A program made the position numbers and the translations under genes. Of a DNA stretch of 64,000 bases, positions 40,636-49,362 are shown in pieces (position 1 is the stretch's first letter; the number at the start of each line of letters is the position of its first letter). Below the pieces are notes generated by a model. That model saw only the letters and a list, made by a program, of their open reading frames with translations, was not told the DNA's origin and made no database searches. Source of the DNA: Poindextera sp035604135 (GTDB taxonomy: Bacteria > Pseudomonadota > Alphaproteobacteria > Caulobacterales > Caulobacteraceae). The stretch is from positions 1-64,000 of the forward strand of contig DATNJB010000060.1 in the NCBI GenBank assembly GCA_035604135.1. The letters are read 5' to 3'.

Positions 40636-41691
40636 ATGACCCGGGCCGCGCAAAGCGTGCTGAGAGCCGAATCGCCGTTGGAGCTGCCGCGCCCCTACCT
40701 GTTGTTCGTGGGCGATGTCGCCGAAGCGGCGTTCGCCAAGACCGCGTTCGGCCTGCGCGACTGGGCGCCCGAGGCCTGCGTCGGCCAGTTTTCCTGCTCG
40801 GCCGACGCCATCGACCTCGGCCTGCCGAGGCTGGCGCCGCTCGAGGCGCGCGCGCGGGGCGCGCGGGCCATGGTGATCGGCGTCGCGAACATGGGCGGCT
40901 ACATCGCCGACGCGTGGATCCCGTCGCTGGTCAAGGCGCTGGAGGCTGGGCTCGACCTGGTCAGCGGCCTGCATGCCAAGCTCGCCGACGTGCCAGCGGT
41001 GCGCAGCGCCGCCGAGGCGCATGGGCGACAGCTGGTCGACATTCGCCGCCCGCCGCCCGGCATCCCGGTCGGCACCGGCGAGAAGCGCACTGGCAAGCGG
41101 CTGCTCACCGTCGGCACCGACTGTGCGCTCGGGAAGAAGTATACGGCGCTTTCGATCGCCCGCGCGTTCGGCGATCGCGGGCTCGCAGTCGACTTCCGCG
41201 CCACCGGACAAACCGGCATCCTGATCGCCGGCGGCGGCATGCCAATGGACGCGGTCGTCGCCGATTTCGAGGCCGGCGCCGCCGAGTTGCTGACGCCGGC
41301 CGCAGCCCCCGACCACTGGGACGTGATCGAAGGGCAGGGGTCGCTGTTCCACCCGTCGTACGCGGCGGTGTCGCTAGGCTTGCTGCACGGCAGCCAGCCT
41401 GATGTGATCGTCGTCTGCCACGAGCCCGGGCGCCTGGAGCTGCTCGGCCACCCCGGCTTCGCGATTCCGAGCCTCGAAGAGACGATCGATCTCAACGTCC
41501 GGCTCGCGCGGCGCACCAACCCCGCCACGCGTTGCGCCGGGGTCAGCCTCAACACCGCGGCGATGACCGGGGCGGAGGCTGCGGACACGCTGAAGACGAC
41601 GGCGGCGCGGCTGGGCTTGCCGGCCGCAGATCCCATCCGCGGCGGGCCTGAGTTCGCCCGCCTCGTCGACGCCTGTCTCGCGCCGCGATGA
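40636..41691 (+). CDS. dgcN: DUF1611-family P-loop protein, DgcN-like (D-glutamate N-acetyltransferase)
   Basis: A 351-aa DUF1611 protein. The N-terminal Rossmann-like domain (about 1-130) contains YLLFVGDVAEAAFAKTAFGL and GARAMVIGVANMGG. The C-terminal P-loop domain has LTVGTDCALGKKYTALS (nucleotide or CoA site), FRATGQTGILIAGGG, DVIEGQGSLFHPSYAAVS and GVSLNTAAM. In marine bacteria this family includes DgcN, which acetylates D-glutamate ahead of the DgcA racemase. A DgcA-like gene lies in the same locus (34171). The start is ATG 40636; its ribosome site is weak. Without the partner, a function could not be given from sequence. Confidence 0.8.
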   Translation: MTRAAQSVLRAESPLELPRPYLLFVGDVAEAAFAKTAFGLRDWAPEACVGQFSCSADAIDLGLPRLAPLEARARGARAMVIGVANMGGYIADAWIPSLVKALEAGLDLVSGLHAKLADVPAVRSAAEAHGRQLVDIRRPPPGIPVGTGEKRTGKRLLTVGTDCALGKKYTALSIARAFGDRGLAVDFRATGQTGILIAGGGMPMDAVVADFEAGAAELLTPAAAPDHWDVIEGQGSLFHPSYAAVSLGLLHGSQPDVIVVCHEPGRLELLGHPGFAIPSLEETIDLNVRLARRTNPATRCAGVSLNTAAMTGAEAADTLKTTAARLGLPAADPIRGGPEFARLVDACLAPR

Positions 41692-41704
41692 ACGGATTTC
41701 ACGT

Positions 41705-43426
41705 ATGCGTCTGACGATTATCGCTGCAGGGCCAGCCGGCAGGCGCGGCGCGGCCCCTCATCCGCCCGGGCTCCGCCCGGCCACCTTCTCCCTCGAGGGG
41801 AGAAGGATCGCCAGCAGACGCCGCTGGGGGCGCGCGAGTTTACTCGCCGCTCTCCTGGCGCTGACCTGGGCGGCGGCGTCCGTCCCCGCCCTCGCCGCCC
41901 CGCCGGCGGACTTCCAGGCCTACGCCGACGCCTTGCGCAAGCAGTACGGCATCCCCGGCATCGCCATCGCCATCGTCGAGAACGGCCAGACGACCATGGC
42001 TGAGGGATTCGGCGTCCGCCGCCTGGGCGATCCGACACCGGTCGACGCCAAGACGATCTTCCCCACCGGCTCGACCGGCAAAGCCTTCACGGTGGCGGCG
42101 CTCGCCACCCTGGTCGACGCCGGCAAGCTCAGCTGGGACGACCGCGTGACCGACAAGCTGCCCGGGTTCGAGATGTACGACCCGTGGGTGACGCGCGAGA
42201 TGACGGTCCGCGACCTGCTGGTGCACCACAGCGGCCTCGGCCTTGGCGAGGGCGATCTCATGGCGGTGCCGAGCTCGAACCTGACGCGCGCCGAGACGGT
42301 CGAGCGATTGCGCTACCTGAAGCCGAAGACCAGCTTCCGCAGCGGCTACGCCTACGACAACGTCCTCTATGCGGTCGCCGGCCAGCTGATCTACGCGGTG
42401 AGCGGCCAGACGTGGGAAGACTACATGCGCACCCACGTGCTCGAGCCGGCGCACATGCTCGACTCCACGTCCGACGATCCGCACCGCTTCGCCGATCCCG
42501 ACCGCGCCTGGCCGCACGCGCGGCTGAACGGGCCGATGCGCGGGCTGGGCGACCAGGCCGTGCTGGACGAGACCGACGACCTCGGCAAGAACGTGAGCCC
42601 CGCCGGCGGCATCAGCGCCAGCGCCGAGGACACGGCGCAGTGGATCAAGATCCAGCTGGGCCACGGCGCGATCCCCGGGGGCGGACGGCTCTACAGCGAG
42701 GCGTCGGCCGAGGCGATGTGGACGCCCGAGGTGATCATCCCGATCACGCCGGCGCCGCCGCCGGTCGCCGCTTCAACGCCGCAGTTCGAGGACTACGCGC
42801 TCGGCTGGTTCATCCGCGACTGGCGCGGTCACAAGATCATCGAACACGACGGGGCGGTGTTCGGCTTCCGCGCGCTCATCGACCTGATCCCCGACAAGAA
42901 CATCGGGTTTGCAGTGCTCTCGAACGCCGAGGATGGCGTGCCGCTGGTGGCGATCCGCGACCAGCTCCTCGACCACTATCTCGACGGCCCGCCGACCGAT
43001 TGGGCGGCGGCGTGGGGCGAGTACAAGCAGCATCAGGTCGAAGCGGCCCTGAAGGCGCTGCACGCCGAGATGGCCCAGCCCGCCAAGGTCGGCCCGTCTC
43101 TGCCGCTCGCGAGCTACGCTGGCGACTACGCCGACCCCTGGTACGGAACCGTGCGGGTCACGCCGGCGGGCGGCGACAAGCTCCGGATCGACTTCACCCA
43201 CTCGCCGGGCATGGTCGGGGATCTGACCCACTGGCAGTACGACACCTTCATCACCCACTGGGACAAGCCCGGGATCGAGAACGCCTTCGTCAGCTTCACG
43301 CTGGACGCGGACGGCAAGGTGGCCGGCGCGACGATGAACGCCGTCTCGCCGCTGGCCGACTTCAGCTTCGACTACCAGGACCTGCACCTAAGCGCGGTCG
43401 CGCCGCCGGCGAGCGCCGCGCGCTAG
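41705..43426 (+). CDS. Serine hydrolase, S12/class C beta-lactamase family, exported
   Basis: A 573-aa enzyme. Catalytic motifs: Ser-x-x-Lys in PTGSTGKAFT, Tyr-x-Asn in GYAYDNVLYAVAG and a His-Asp-Gly motif in IEHDGAVFGF. A C-terminal lipocalin-like domain (SYAGDYADPWYGTVRV onward) follows. The N-terminus is odd: the only in-frame ATG (41705) puts about 40 residues encoded by a dispersed hairpin repeat in front of the signal peptide (SLLAALLALTWAAASVPALA). It follows the dgcN-like gene by 13 bases, so the two are probably cotranscribed. Likely acts on peptides or amides outside the cytoplasm; substrate unknown. Confidence 0.88.
   Translation: MRLTIIAAGPAGRRGAAPHPPGLRPATFSLEGRRIASRRRWGRASLLAALLALTWAAASVPALAAPPADFQAYADALRKQYGIPGIAIAIVENGQTTMAEGFGVRRLGDPTPVDAKTIFPTGSTGKAFTVAALATLVDAGKLSWDDRVTDKLPGFEMYDPWVTREMTVRDLLVHHSGLGLGEGDLMAVPSSNLTRAETVERLRYLKPKTSFRSGYAYDNVLYAVAGQLIYAVSGQTWEDYMRTHVLEPAHMLDSTSDDPHRFADPDRAWPHARLNGPMRGLGDQAVLDETDDLGKNVSPAGGISASAEDTAQWIKIQLGHGAIPGGGRLYSEASAEAMWTPEVIIPITPAPPPVAASTPQFEDYALGWFIRDWRGHKIIEHDGAVFGFRALIDLIPDKNIGFAVLSNAEDGVPLVAIRDQLLDHYLDGPPTDWAAAWGEYKQHQVEAALKALHAEMAQPAKVGPSLPLASYAGDYADPWYGTVRVTPAGGDKLRIDFTHSPGMVGDLTHWQYDTFITHWDKPGIENAFVSFTLDADGKVAGATMNAVSPLADFSFDYQDLHLSAVAPPASAAR
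41745..41806. repeat. Dispersed hairpin repeat embedded in a coding start
   Basis: A CCCTCATCCGCCCGGGC block with an internal GGGCTCCGCCCGG partner is followed by a stem CCTTCTCCC/GGGGAGAAGG (41784-41806). This is the common alphaproteobacterial intergenic element; a relative lies near 57778-57835. Here it is translated as part of the S12 N-terminus, unless translation starts downstream at a non-standard codon. Confidence 0.75.
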
Positions 43427-43457
43427 CCGCGGGGACGATCGCAGCGCCGCTAGCGAA

Positions 43458-43572
43458 CCACGGAAAACACGGAAAGCACTGACCTGCAGCGTTTCCGGAC
43501 TGGCCTCCTGGGCGCGGCGGTCGGTCCATCCAGGCCGCGAAGCGGCCGTCCTGCCTTCCGTGTTTTCCGTGG
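43458..43572. repeat. Long inverted repeat between two S12 genes
   Basis: CCACGGAAAACACGGAA at 43458-43474 is perfectly inverted at 43556-43572, with about 80 bases between. It is another dispersed repeat type, different in sequence from the ACCACCAAGCACACC elements but built the same way (two short tandem units inverted). The rest of the 43427-43677 gap shows no gene. Confidence 0.8.
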
Positions 43573-43677
43573 CCAGTCAATGCGGCGCGGCGACCTCATC
43601 GGCGCGGGCCGGGACAGGGCTTTTCGGCGGGCGGTCGGTCTGCGCAAAGTCGCCGCTACGGAGAAGGAGCGCGATCC

Positions 43678-45309
43678 ATGGCGAAAGACACCGAAGCGGC
43701 CGAGGCGCGGGCCAAGACGGTCACGGAACAGCTGGACGAGCTGTTCGCGCCGTGGAACCGGACCGACGAGCCGGGGATGGTCGTCGGCGTGGTCAAGGAC
43801 GGCGCGTTCACCTATCGGCGCGCGTTCGGCATGGCGAGCCTCGAGCATGCGTCGGCCAACACGCCTTCGACGCGCATGCGGATCGGTTCGATCAGCAAGC
43901 ACTTCACCTGCCTGCTCGCGCTCCTGCTCGCCGAGGATGGCAAGCTCGACCTCGATCAGCCGATCCGCACCTACATCCCCGAACTGACCGGTCCTGGCGG
44001 CGAGCCGACGCTTCGCCAGCTCATGCAGCACCGCGGCGGGTCGCGCTGCTATCTCGACATCAGCTTCATCGGTCACGGGATGGCCGTACCGCCGGTCGGC
44101 CACGCGCTCGAGATCCAAGTTCGCCAGAAGAGCCGCAACTTCGCTCCCGGCGAGGCGATGATCTACAACAACGGCGGCTACCATCTCGTGTCGATCGCGA
44201 TCGAGCGCGCGGGCGGCGCCCCCTTCGAGCAGCAGTTGAAGGCGCGGCTCTTCGACGCCGTCGGGATGCCGGACACCATCTCGCTGCCCTCCGACCACAA
44301 CATCACGCCCGGCGTCGCCGCCATGCACATCCCCAGTCGCGGCGCCTGGCGGCGCGGGCTCTTCCCGTCCGAGGAGGTGCGCGGCGAGGGCGCGATCGTC
44401 TCGACCGTCGACGACATGCTGCGCTGGGTGGCGCACCTGCGCGCCCGCGACCGCTTCGGCTCGCCCAAGACCTGGGCCGAGCTTACGGAGCTGCCGAGCT
44501 ACGCGGATGGCTCGCTCGGCGTCTACGCGCTCGGGCTGCTACTCAACGAGTACCGAGGCCTAAAGACCCTGCACCACTCGGGCGGGGTCATGGGTGGCAC
44601 CGCGCAGATGATCCTGTTCCTCGACGAGGGTCTCGACATCGTCATCCGCACCAACGGAGCGAGAGCCTGCGACGTCGTCCGGCTGGCTCAGCAGGTGGCC
44701 GACATCGTGCTCGCCGACCGGGTCGGGCCGGAGACGCCGACCATCGAGGCCGAGGCGCTCAAGGGCGCGCTCGGCGACTACTGGTCGCCCAAGACGCGCA
44801 TGGTCTACAGCCTCTCCGACGAGGGCGGCGTCCTCAAGCTTTCGCTCTGCAAGGGGCAGGTGGGCGTGGCGCTCGTTCCCGCCGCCGACGGCTGGATGCT
44901 GCTTCCGGCAGGCGGTCTCGGAGAGATCGCTGTCAAGGTCGAAGGCGAGGACCTGCTCGTCCGCTTCGGGCAGGAGACGGATCGCCTCCAGCGCCTGGTC
45001 GAGGACGACGCCAATGCCGAAGCGTTCGCGGCGGCCGCGCTCGGCCGCTACGTCAGCGACGACGCCGACACCATCGCGGCGATCGAGCGCGACGGCGAGG
45101 GGCTGGTGGTCAGCCAGTCCGATGGCCTCGGCCGCGTGCGCGCGCCGCTGATCCCGCTCTCGCCGAGCGTTGCCTATTCGCGGCCCAGCGGCGCGCTTGC
45201 GCAGCTGCGCAACGTGATCAGTCTCGATGTCGAGGGCGGGCGCGCAACCGGCTTCCGCCTCAACACCGCCCGCACCCGAAACCTGGAGTTCCGCCGCATG
45301 TCGGGCTAG
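43678..45309 (+). CDS. D-aminopeptidase-like serine hydrolase (S12 family)
   Basis: A 543-aa cytosolic enzyme without signal peptide, preceded by GGAGAAGGAGCG. The penicillin-recognising domain has Ser-x-x-Lys in IGSISKHFTC, Tyr-x-Asn in MIYNNGGYH and a His-x-Gly motif in LHHSGGVMGG. After about residue 350 come two small beta-barrel domains (EALKGALGDYWSPKTRMVYS; FAAAALGRYVSDDADTIAAI; ending TARTRNLEFRRM). This three-domain layout and length match D-aminopeptidase (DAP) of Ochrobactrum, which removes N-terminal D-residues. It fits the DgcN/DgcA neighbours. Assignment is by architecture, so a related amidase remains possible. Confidence 0.8.
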   Translation: MAKDTEAAEARAKTVTEQLDELFAPWNRTDEPGMVVGVVKDGAFTYRRAFGMASLEHASANTPSTRMRIGSISKHFTCLLALLLAEDGKLDLDQPIRTYIPELTGPGGEPTLRQLMQHRGGSRCYLDISFIGHGMAVPPVGHALEIQVRQKSRNFAPGEAMIYNNGGYHLVSIAIERAGGAPFEQQLKARLFDAVGMPDTISLPSDHNITPGVAAMHIPSRGAWRRGLFPSEEVRGEGAIVSTVDDMLRWVAHLRARDRFGSPKTWAELTELPSYADGSLGVYALGLLLNEYRGLKTLHHSGGVMGGTAQMILFLDEGLDIVIRTNGARACDVVRLAQQVADIVLADRVGPETPTIEAEALKGALGDYWSPKTRMVYSLSDEGGVLKLSLCKGQVGVALVPAADGWMLLPAGGLGEIAVKVEGEDLLVRFGQETDRLQRLVEDDANAEAFAAAALGRYVSDDADTIAAIERDGEGLVVSQSDGLGRVRAPLIPLSPSVAYSRPSGALAQLRNVISLDVEGGRATGFRLNTARTRNLEFRRMSG

Positions 45310-45339
45310 GCCGAGAGTCGTTCCGCGAGGAGGACGCCG

Positions 45340-47199
45340 ATGACGACGCTTGCCGAGGCTAAGGCTCTGGTCGCCGCCGACGACCGCAAGGACTTCGAGT
45401 TCGCCAGCCGCGGCTTCGTCGCCACGCGCGCCGATCCGGTGATCGCCCGCGGGGATGGCCGTCCCGCTAACAATCTGGCGGCCTATGACTTCCTCGCCGC
45501 CGACGCGCCGGAGACGGCCAACCCCAGCCTTTGGCGGCAGGCGCAGATCCTGACCAAACACGGGCTATTCACGGTCGCCGAGCGCATCTGGCAGGTGCGC
45601 GGCTTCGACGTCTCCACCGTGTCGTTCATCGATGCGGGGACGGGCTGGATCGTCGTCGATCCGCTGACCACGGTCGAGGTCGCGCGCGCGGCGCTCGAGC
45701 TCGTGGGCGAGCACGTGGCGCAAAAGCCGGTGCTGGCGGTGATCTATTCCCACAGCCACGTCGACCACTACGGCGGCGTCGGCGGGGTGACGAGCGCGGC
45801 CGACGTTGCCGCTGGCAAGGTCAGGGTCATCGCGCCCGAAGGCTTCCTCGAGCACGCGGTCTCGGAGAACATCATCGTGGGTCCGGCGATGCTCCGTCGC
45901 GCGCGCTTCCAGTTCGGCCATACGCTGGAGTGCTGCGCCCACGGCGAGATGACTTCGGGCCTCGGGCCTCGCCCGTCAGCCGGCGCGCTCTCGCTGATCG
46001 CGCCCACCGACCTCATCACCCGCACGGGCCAGGAGATCGCCGTCGGCGACGTGACCATGGTCTTCCAGCTCACGCCGGGTACGGAGGCGCCGGCGGAAAT
46101 GAACTTCTACCTGCCGCAGTTTCGCGCCGTGTTCATGGCCGAGAATGCCAACCTGACCATGCACAACCTGTTGCCGGCGCGCGGCGCGCTGGTGCGCGAC
46201 GCCAAGGCCTGGGCCGACTATCTGACCGAATCCATCCGCCTGTTTGCCGACAAGAGCGACGTGATGTTCGCCGCCCACGGGATCCCCCGCTTCGGCCGCG
46301 AGGAGATCGTCTCTTTCCTGACCAGTCACCGCAACGCCTACAAGTTCCTGCACGACCAGACGATCAGGCTGATGAATTCGGGGCTGACCGCGCCCGAGAT
46401 CGCCGAAACGCTGGCGCTGCCCAAGGCGCTGGCCAAACAGTGGTTCAACCGCGGCTACTACGGGACGATGAGCCACAATTCGAAGGCCATCTACCAACGC
46501 TACCTCGGCTGGTACGACGCCAATCCGGCCAGCCTGAACCCGCTGCCGCCGGAGCCCGCGGCCAAGCGCTACGTCGCGGCCATGGGCGGGCCGGCGGCGG
46601 TGATGGCGCTGGCCAGGGCCGCGGTCGACGAGGGCGAGCTGCGCTGGGCGGCGACGCTGTTGAACCACGTCGTCTTCGACGATGCGGAGAACGCCCCGGC
46701 GCGCGCCGAGCTCGCCGCGGTCTACACCAAGCTCGGTTTCGACTGCGAGGCCGGCACCTGGCGCAACATCTACCTGACCGGCGCCCAGGAGCTGCTCCAC
46801 GGCATCGCGCCCGGCCCCGGCGCCGGCTTCAGTCCCGACGTGCTGCAGGCCACCACCACCGCGATGCTGCTCGACTTCGCCGCCGTTCGCGTCAATCCGG
46901 ACAAGGCCGCCCAGCGCGCCTTCTCGCTCAACATCGAGATCACCGACCGGCGCGAGACCCACCTGATCACCGTCGGCTCAGGCGTGCTAATCCACGAGGA
47001 GGGCGTCGCCGATCCCGCCGCCGGCGCCACGGTGCGCCTGAAGCGACCTGACCTGGTGATGACCCTGATCGCGCGCATGCCCTTGGCGCCGCGCGTCGAG
47101 TCCGGCGACATCATCATCGAAGGCGACGCCTCGCTCTACGCTGCTCTGATCGACCTCCTCGAGCCCCCGACGCCGAACTTCAACATCGTGACGCCGTAG
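45340..47199 (+). CDS. Metallo-beta-lactamase-fold hydrolase, SdsA1-type alkylsulfatase-like
   Basis: A 619-aa enzyme with ribosome site GAGGAGGACGCCG. The N-terminal metallo-beta-lactamase domain shows the zinc motif YSHSHVDHYGG, FMAENANLTMHN and later FAAHGIPRFG. A helical dimerisation region follows (KFLHDQTIRLMNSG to RRYLGWYDANPAS-like), then a C-terminal SCP2-like domain. This is the class III alkylsulfatase plan (SdsA1/BDS1). It has no signal peptide, unlike SdsA1. It should hydrolyse sulfate or related esters; why it follows a D-aminopeptidase-like gene is unclear, perhaps acting on a sulfated conjugate. Confidence 0.88.
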   Translation: MTTLAEAKALVAADDRKDFEFASRGFVATRADPVIARGDGRPANNLAAYDFLAADAPETANPSLWRQAQILTKHGLFTVAERIWQVRGFDVSTVSFIDAGTGWIVVDPLTTVEVARAALELVGEHVAQKPVLAVIYSHSHVDHYGGVGGVTSAADVAAGKVRVIAPEGFLEHAVSENIIVGPAMLRRARFQFGHTLECCAHGEMTSGLGPRPSAGALSLIAPTDLITRTGQEIAVGDVTMVFQLTPGTEAPAEMNFYLPQFRAVFMAENANLTMHNLLPARGALVRDAKAWADYLTESIRLFADKSDVMFAAHGIPRFGREEIVSFLTSHRNAYKFLHDQTIRLMNSGLTAPEIAETLALPKALAKQWFNRGYYGTMSHNSKAIYQRYLGWYDANPASLNPLPPEPAAKRYVAAMGGPAAVMALARAAVDEGELRWAATLLNHVVFDDAENAPARAELAAVYTKLGFDCEAGTWRNIYLTGAQELLHGIAPGPGAGFSPDVLQATTTAMLLDFAAVRVNPDKAAQRAFSLNIEITDRRETHLITVGSGVLIHEEGVADPAAGATVRLKRPDLVMTLIARMPLAPRVESGDIIIEGDASLYAALIDLLEPPTPNFNIVTP

Positions 47200-47278
47200 G
47201 TCAGGACCCGCCTGCGCTAGACTCGCGGCAAGGCCAGGCTTACCGGTGGACGCGCCACGGTTTCCGCTAGGCCCCAAG

Positions 47279-48160
47279 ATGGAAACGGCGCCGACGCAGC
47301 TCGAAGACAGCAATAAGGTCGTTCTGGCGGCGGTATGTCTGCTGTCAGGCGTGGCGCCTCTCGTCGCCCGCTGGTTGCCGAACGAGTCCTTGGCGATCAT
47401 CTATGGCCTGATCGTCGCTTCGATCTTTGGCGCGTCAGCGTTTTATCTGAGTCGACGCCCGTCTCTACACGCCTTCAAGCCCTTATTTCTTGCTTTCTTT
47501 GCTTTCTCGGCGGTTCAGGTTTTGAATAACACCGTTCCTAAATTCGTTCTCACGCATCTCCTGAAGGAAGCGGGGACGGCCGGAAATCCGCTTGCTTCGA
47601 CGATGTGGGGTTCCATCGTCATCCAGCTGACGGAGACCGCGATCGCGCTCGTCCCAATATTCCTGCTCACGATGGCATCGAGGCAGTCAGCCGGCGAAAT
47701 ATACCTTCAGCAGGGCCGCATCGGTTTCTGGTTCTGCGCCGCCCTCGTCTTCTTCTTGGCCATGTATTTGCTTACGCCAAGGGCTGCGGCGCATCGCTTT
47801 CCAGTCCATGGCGCCGTGACGATCAGCCGGTATGTCAGCCTGACCCCTCCGCTCTTGCTCATGGTAATCACAAATGGATTTCAGGAGGAAATACTCTTCC
47901 GGGCGCTATTCCTCAGGAAGTTTATCTCCATATTTGGTTTTTGGACCGCGAACGTCATCCAGGCGCTGGTGTTTACCATCGCGCACGTCGGGATAAGTTA
48001 TACGACCAACGTGATCCTATTCTTGATCCTCTTTGTTTTCCCACTCGGCTTGTTCTGTGGCTACCTGATGCGCAGGACCGACAGCGTCCTTGCTCCGGCG
48101 ATCTTCCATGCCGGGGCTGACATCCCGATCTACCTGTCGTTTCTTTCATTCGTGACCTGA
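47279..48160 (+). CDS. CPBP-family intramembrane glutamic protease
   Basis: A 293-aa polytopic membrane protein with about eight helices. The Abi/CPBP motifs are present: the Glu-Glu pair in GFQEEILFRALFLRKF, His in VFTIAHVGISY and the last motif IFHAGADIPIY. Such proteases process membrane proteins or bacteriocin-related peptides. GTG 47246 is an alternative start, but ATG 47279 is preferred. The gene is visibly less GC-rich than its neighbours and uses TTT, ATA and AAT codons more freely, suggesting recent acquisition. No bacteriocin gene is visible. Confidence 0.88.
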   Translation: METAPTQLEDSNKVVLAAVCLLSGVAPLVARWLPNESLAIIYGLIVASIFGASAFYLSRRPSLHAFKPLFLAFFAFSAVQVLNNTVPKFVLTHLLKEAGTAGNPLASTMWGSIVIQLTETAIALVPIFLLTMASRQSAGEIYLQQGRIGFWFCAALVFFLAMYLLTPRAAAHRFPVHGAVTISRYVSLTPPLLLMVITNGFQEEILFRALFLRKFISIFGFWTANVIQALVFTIAHVGISYTTNVILFLILFVFPLGLFCGYLMRRTDSVLAPAIFHAGADIPIYLSFLSFVT

Positions 48161-48318
48161 TCGAACGCGCTGTCTTGGCGAGCCCCGCCGCAGTCCTCCG
48201 AAACGGTGCCTCTTGAGGGCCAGCGCGTGACGTAGGGCTTGCCGCCGTCCGCGGACGCCCAGAACTGAACGCGTCGTGCGCAGGCAATTCCCCCCGCAAC
48301 ATATAAAGCGACCGCATG

Positions 48319-48343
48319 GGAACGTTAATCGCCTCAGGTCGTT
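48319..48343 (+). promoter_or_regulatory. EcfG general-stress promoter candidate (GGAAC-N16-CGTT)
   Basis: GGAAC at 48319-48323, 16 bases, then CGTT at 48340-48343: an exact match to the alphaproteobacterial EcfG consensus. It lies 47 bases before the small membrane-protein gene at 48391. Genes of this kind (short glycine-rich membrane proteins, RcnB-like proteins) are typical general-stress targets. The rest of 48161-48390 shows no gene. Confidence 0.7.
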
Positions 48344-48390
48344 AGGTATTTGCCGCTGGTTTATCGGCGGCTCCAACCGCGAAATAAGCC

Positions 48391-48561
48391 ATGGGCTTGA
48401 TCCTGATCATCATAGTACTTTTCCTCCTCTTCGGAGGCGGCGGCGGTTACTACGCACATCGTCGGTATGGGCTGCCGGGCCTAGGCAGCGTGATCGGCTT
48501 AGTCCTGGTCGTTCTGGTCCTGTTGTGGGTGTTTGGCGGCCTGCATCCGGGTCGCGTTTAG
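48391..48561 (+). CDS. Glycine-rich mini-membrane protein (copy 1)
   Basis: A 56-aa protein: one hydrophobic helix (LILIIIVLFLLF), five glycines then YYAHRRYG, and a second helix (VIGLVLVVLVLLWVFGG). The same pattern recurs in the 54-aa protein at 49363, so these are paralogues, resembling DUF3309-like mini-proteins. It lies directly behind the EcfG-type promoter and 34 bases before the RcnB-like gene. Its ribosome site is weak (GAAATAAGCC). Function is unknown; a membrane-stress role is inferred from the promoter. Confidence 0.75.
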   Translation: MGLILIIIVLFLLFGGGGGYYAHRRYGLPGLGSVIGLVLVVLVLLWVFGGLHPGRV

Positions 48562-48595
48562 CGGCCATCCCCCGCCTCTCACAAGGACCATCGAG

Positions 48596-49255
48596 ATGAA
48601 ACACGCATTTCTTCTTTCGACCGCAGCAGCAGCTTGCATGGCTTGCGCCAGCGTGGGCTGGGCGCAACCGTCCGGACACGACGGCGGCGCTCCCCAGGGC
48701 GGACAGCATTCCAACCACCAGGCCGCGGCTAACGTTGGGCGCGTCGCGTCGGCGCAGCACGGGCGGCAATCCACGGCTCAGGGCGCTCCCAGCGCTTTCG
48801 TCCGCTCCTCGACCGGCGCAACGCTGCGCGGACCCGTCAGCGGCGCGGCATCCGTCCGGTCTCGGCAAGCGCCGCACTATGTCGCTCAGACCGCGCCCCG
48901 GGCCCAGCTGTATGGAGCCACGCGGGCCGCACCGGCGGTCGTCGGTGTAACGAGGACGACGTCGACTTACGCACAGGTGAGTGTCACCGCCTCGCACCGA
49001 AACGTGCAGGCGTCGCAACGCTTCAACGCCGGATCCTACCGTCCGCCGATGGGCTATGTGTCGCGCTACTGGGGCTACGGCCAATACCTGCCAGCCGCCT
49101 ACTACGCCCGCGGCTACTGGATTAACGACTATCTGCTGTACGCCCTCTACGGGCCGCCCTCAGGCTTTGTCTGGGTTCGCGTCGGCGACGATGCGCTGCT
49201 GATCAACCGGTACACGGGCGAGATCGTCGCGGTCGAGACCGGCGTGTTCTACTAG
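48596..49255 (+). CDS. RcnB-like periplasmic protein
   Basis: A 219-aa secreted protein. The signal peptide is MKHAFLLSTAAAACMACASVG, with cleavage near GWA-QP. A long His/Gln/Ala/Ser-rich, probably disordered part follows. The C-terminal RcnB-type block reads GYWINDYLLYALYGPPSGFV with VRVGDDALLINRYTGEIVAV. RcnB in E. coli is linked to nickel/cobalt homeostasis, but most alphaproteobacterial members are uncharacterised. The ribosome site is AAGGACC. It sits between two paralogous mini-membrane proteins, probably in one stress operon. Confidence 0.85.
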   Translation: MKHAFLLSTAAAACMACASVGWAQPSGHDGGAPQGGQHSNHQAAANVGRVASAQHGRQSTAQGAPSAFVRSSTGATLRGPVSGAASVRSRQAPHYVAQTAPRAQLYGATRAAPAVVGVTRTTSTYAQVSVTASHRNVQASQRFNAGSYRPPMGYVSRYWGYGQYLPAAYYARGYWINDYLLYALYGPPSGFVWVRVGDDALLINRYTGEIVAVETGVFY

Positions 49256-49362
49256 GATTTCCGCCACGCAAGTCCCGAGCCGCGGTGCGCTCGGGCAGGG
49301 GCAGCCCTCTGACTAAGGCCGGCGGCGAGCAGACGACACGCTATCCGCCCGAAAGGTAAACC

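Noticed and set aside
40636..41691. Annotating the DUF1611 protein as an NAD-dependent epimerase
   Set aside because: The C-terminal half is a P-loop domain (TDCALGKKYTA) and the pairing with a DgcA-like gene fits DgcN better.
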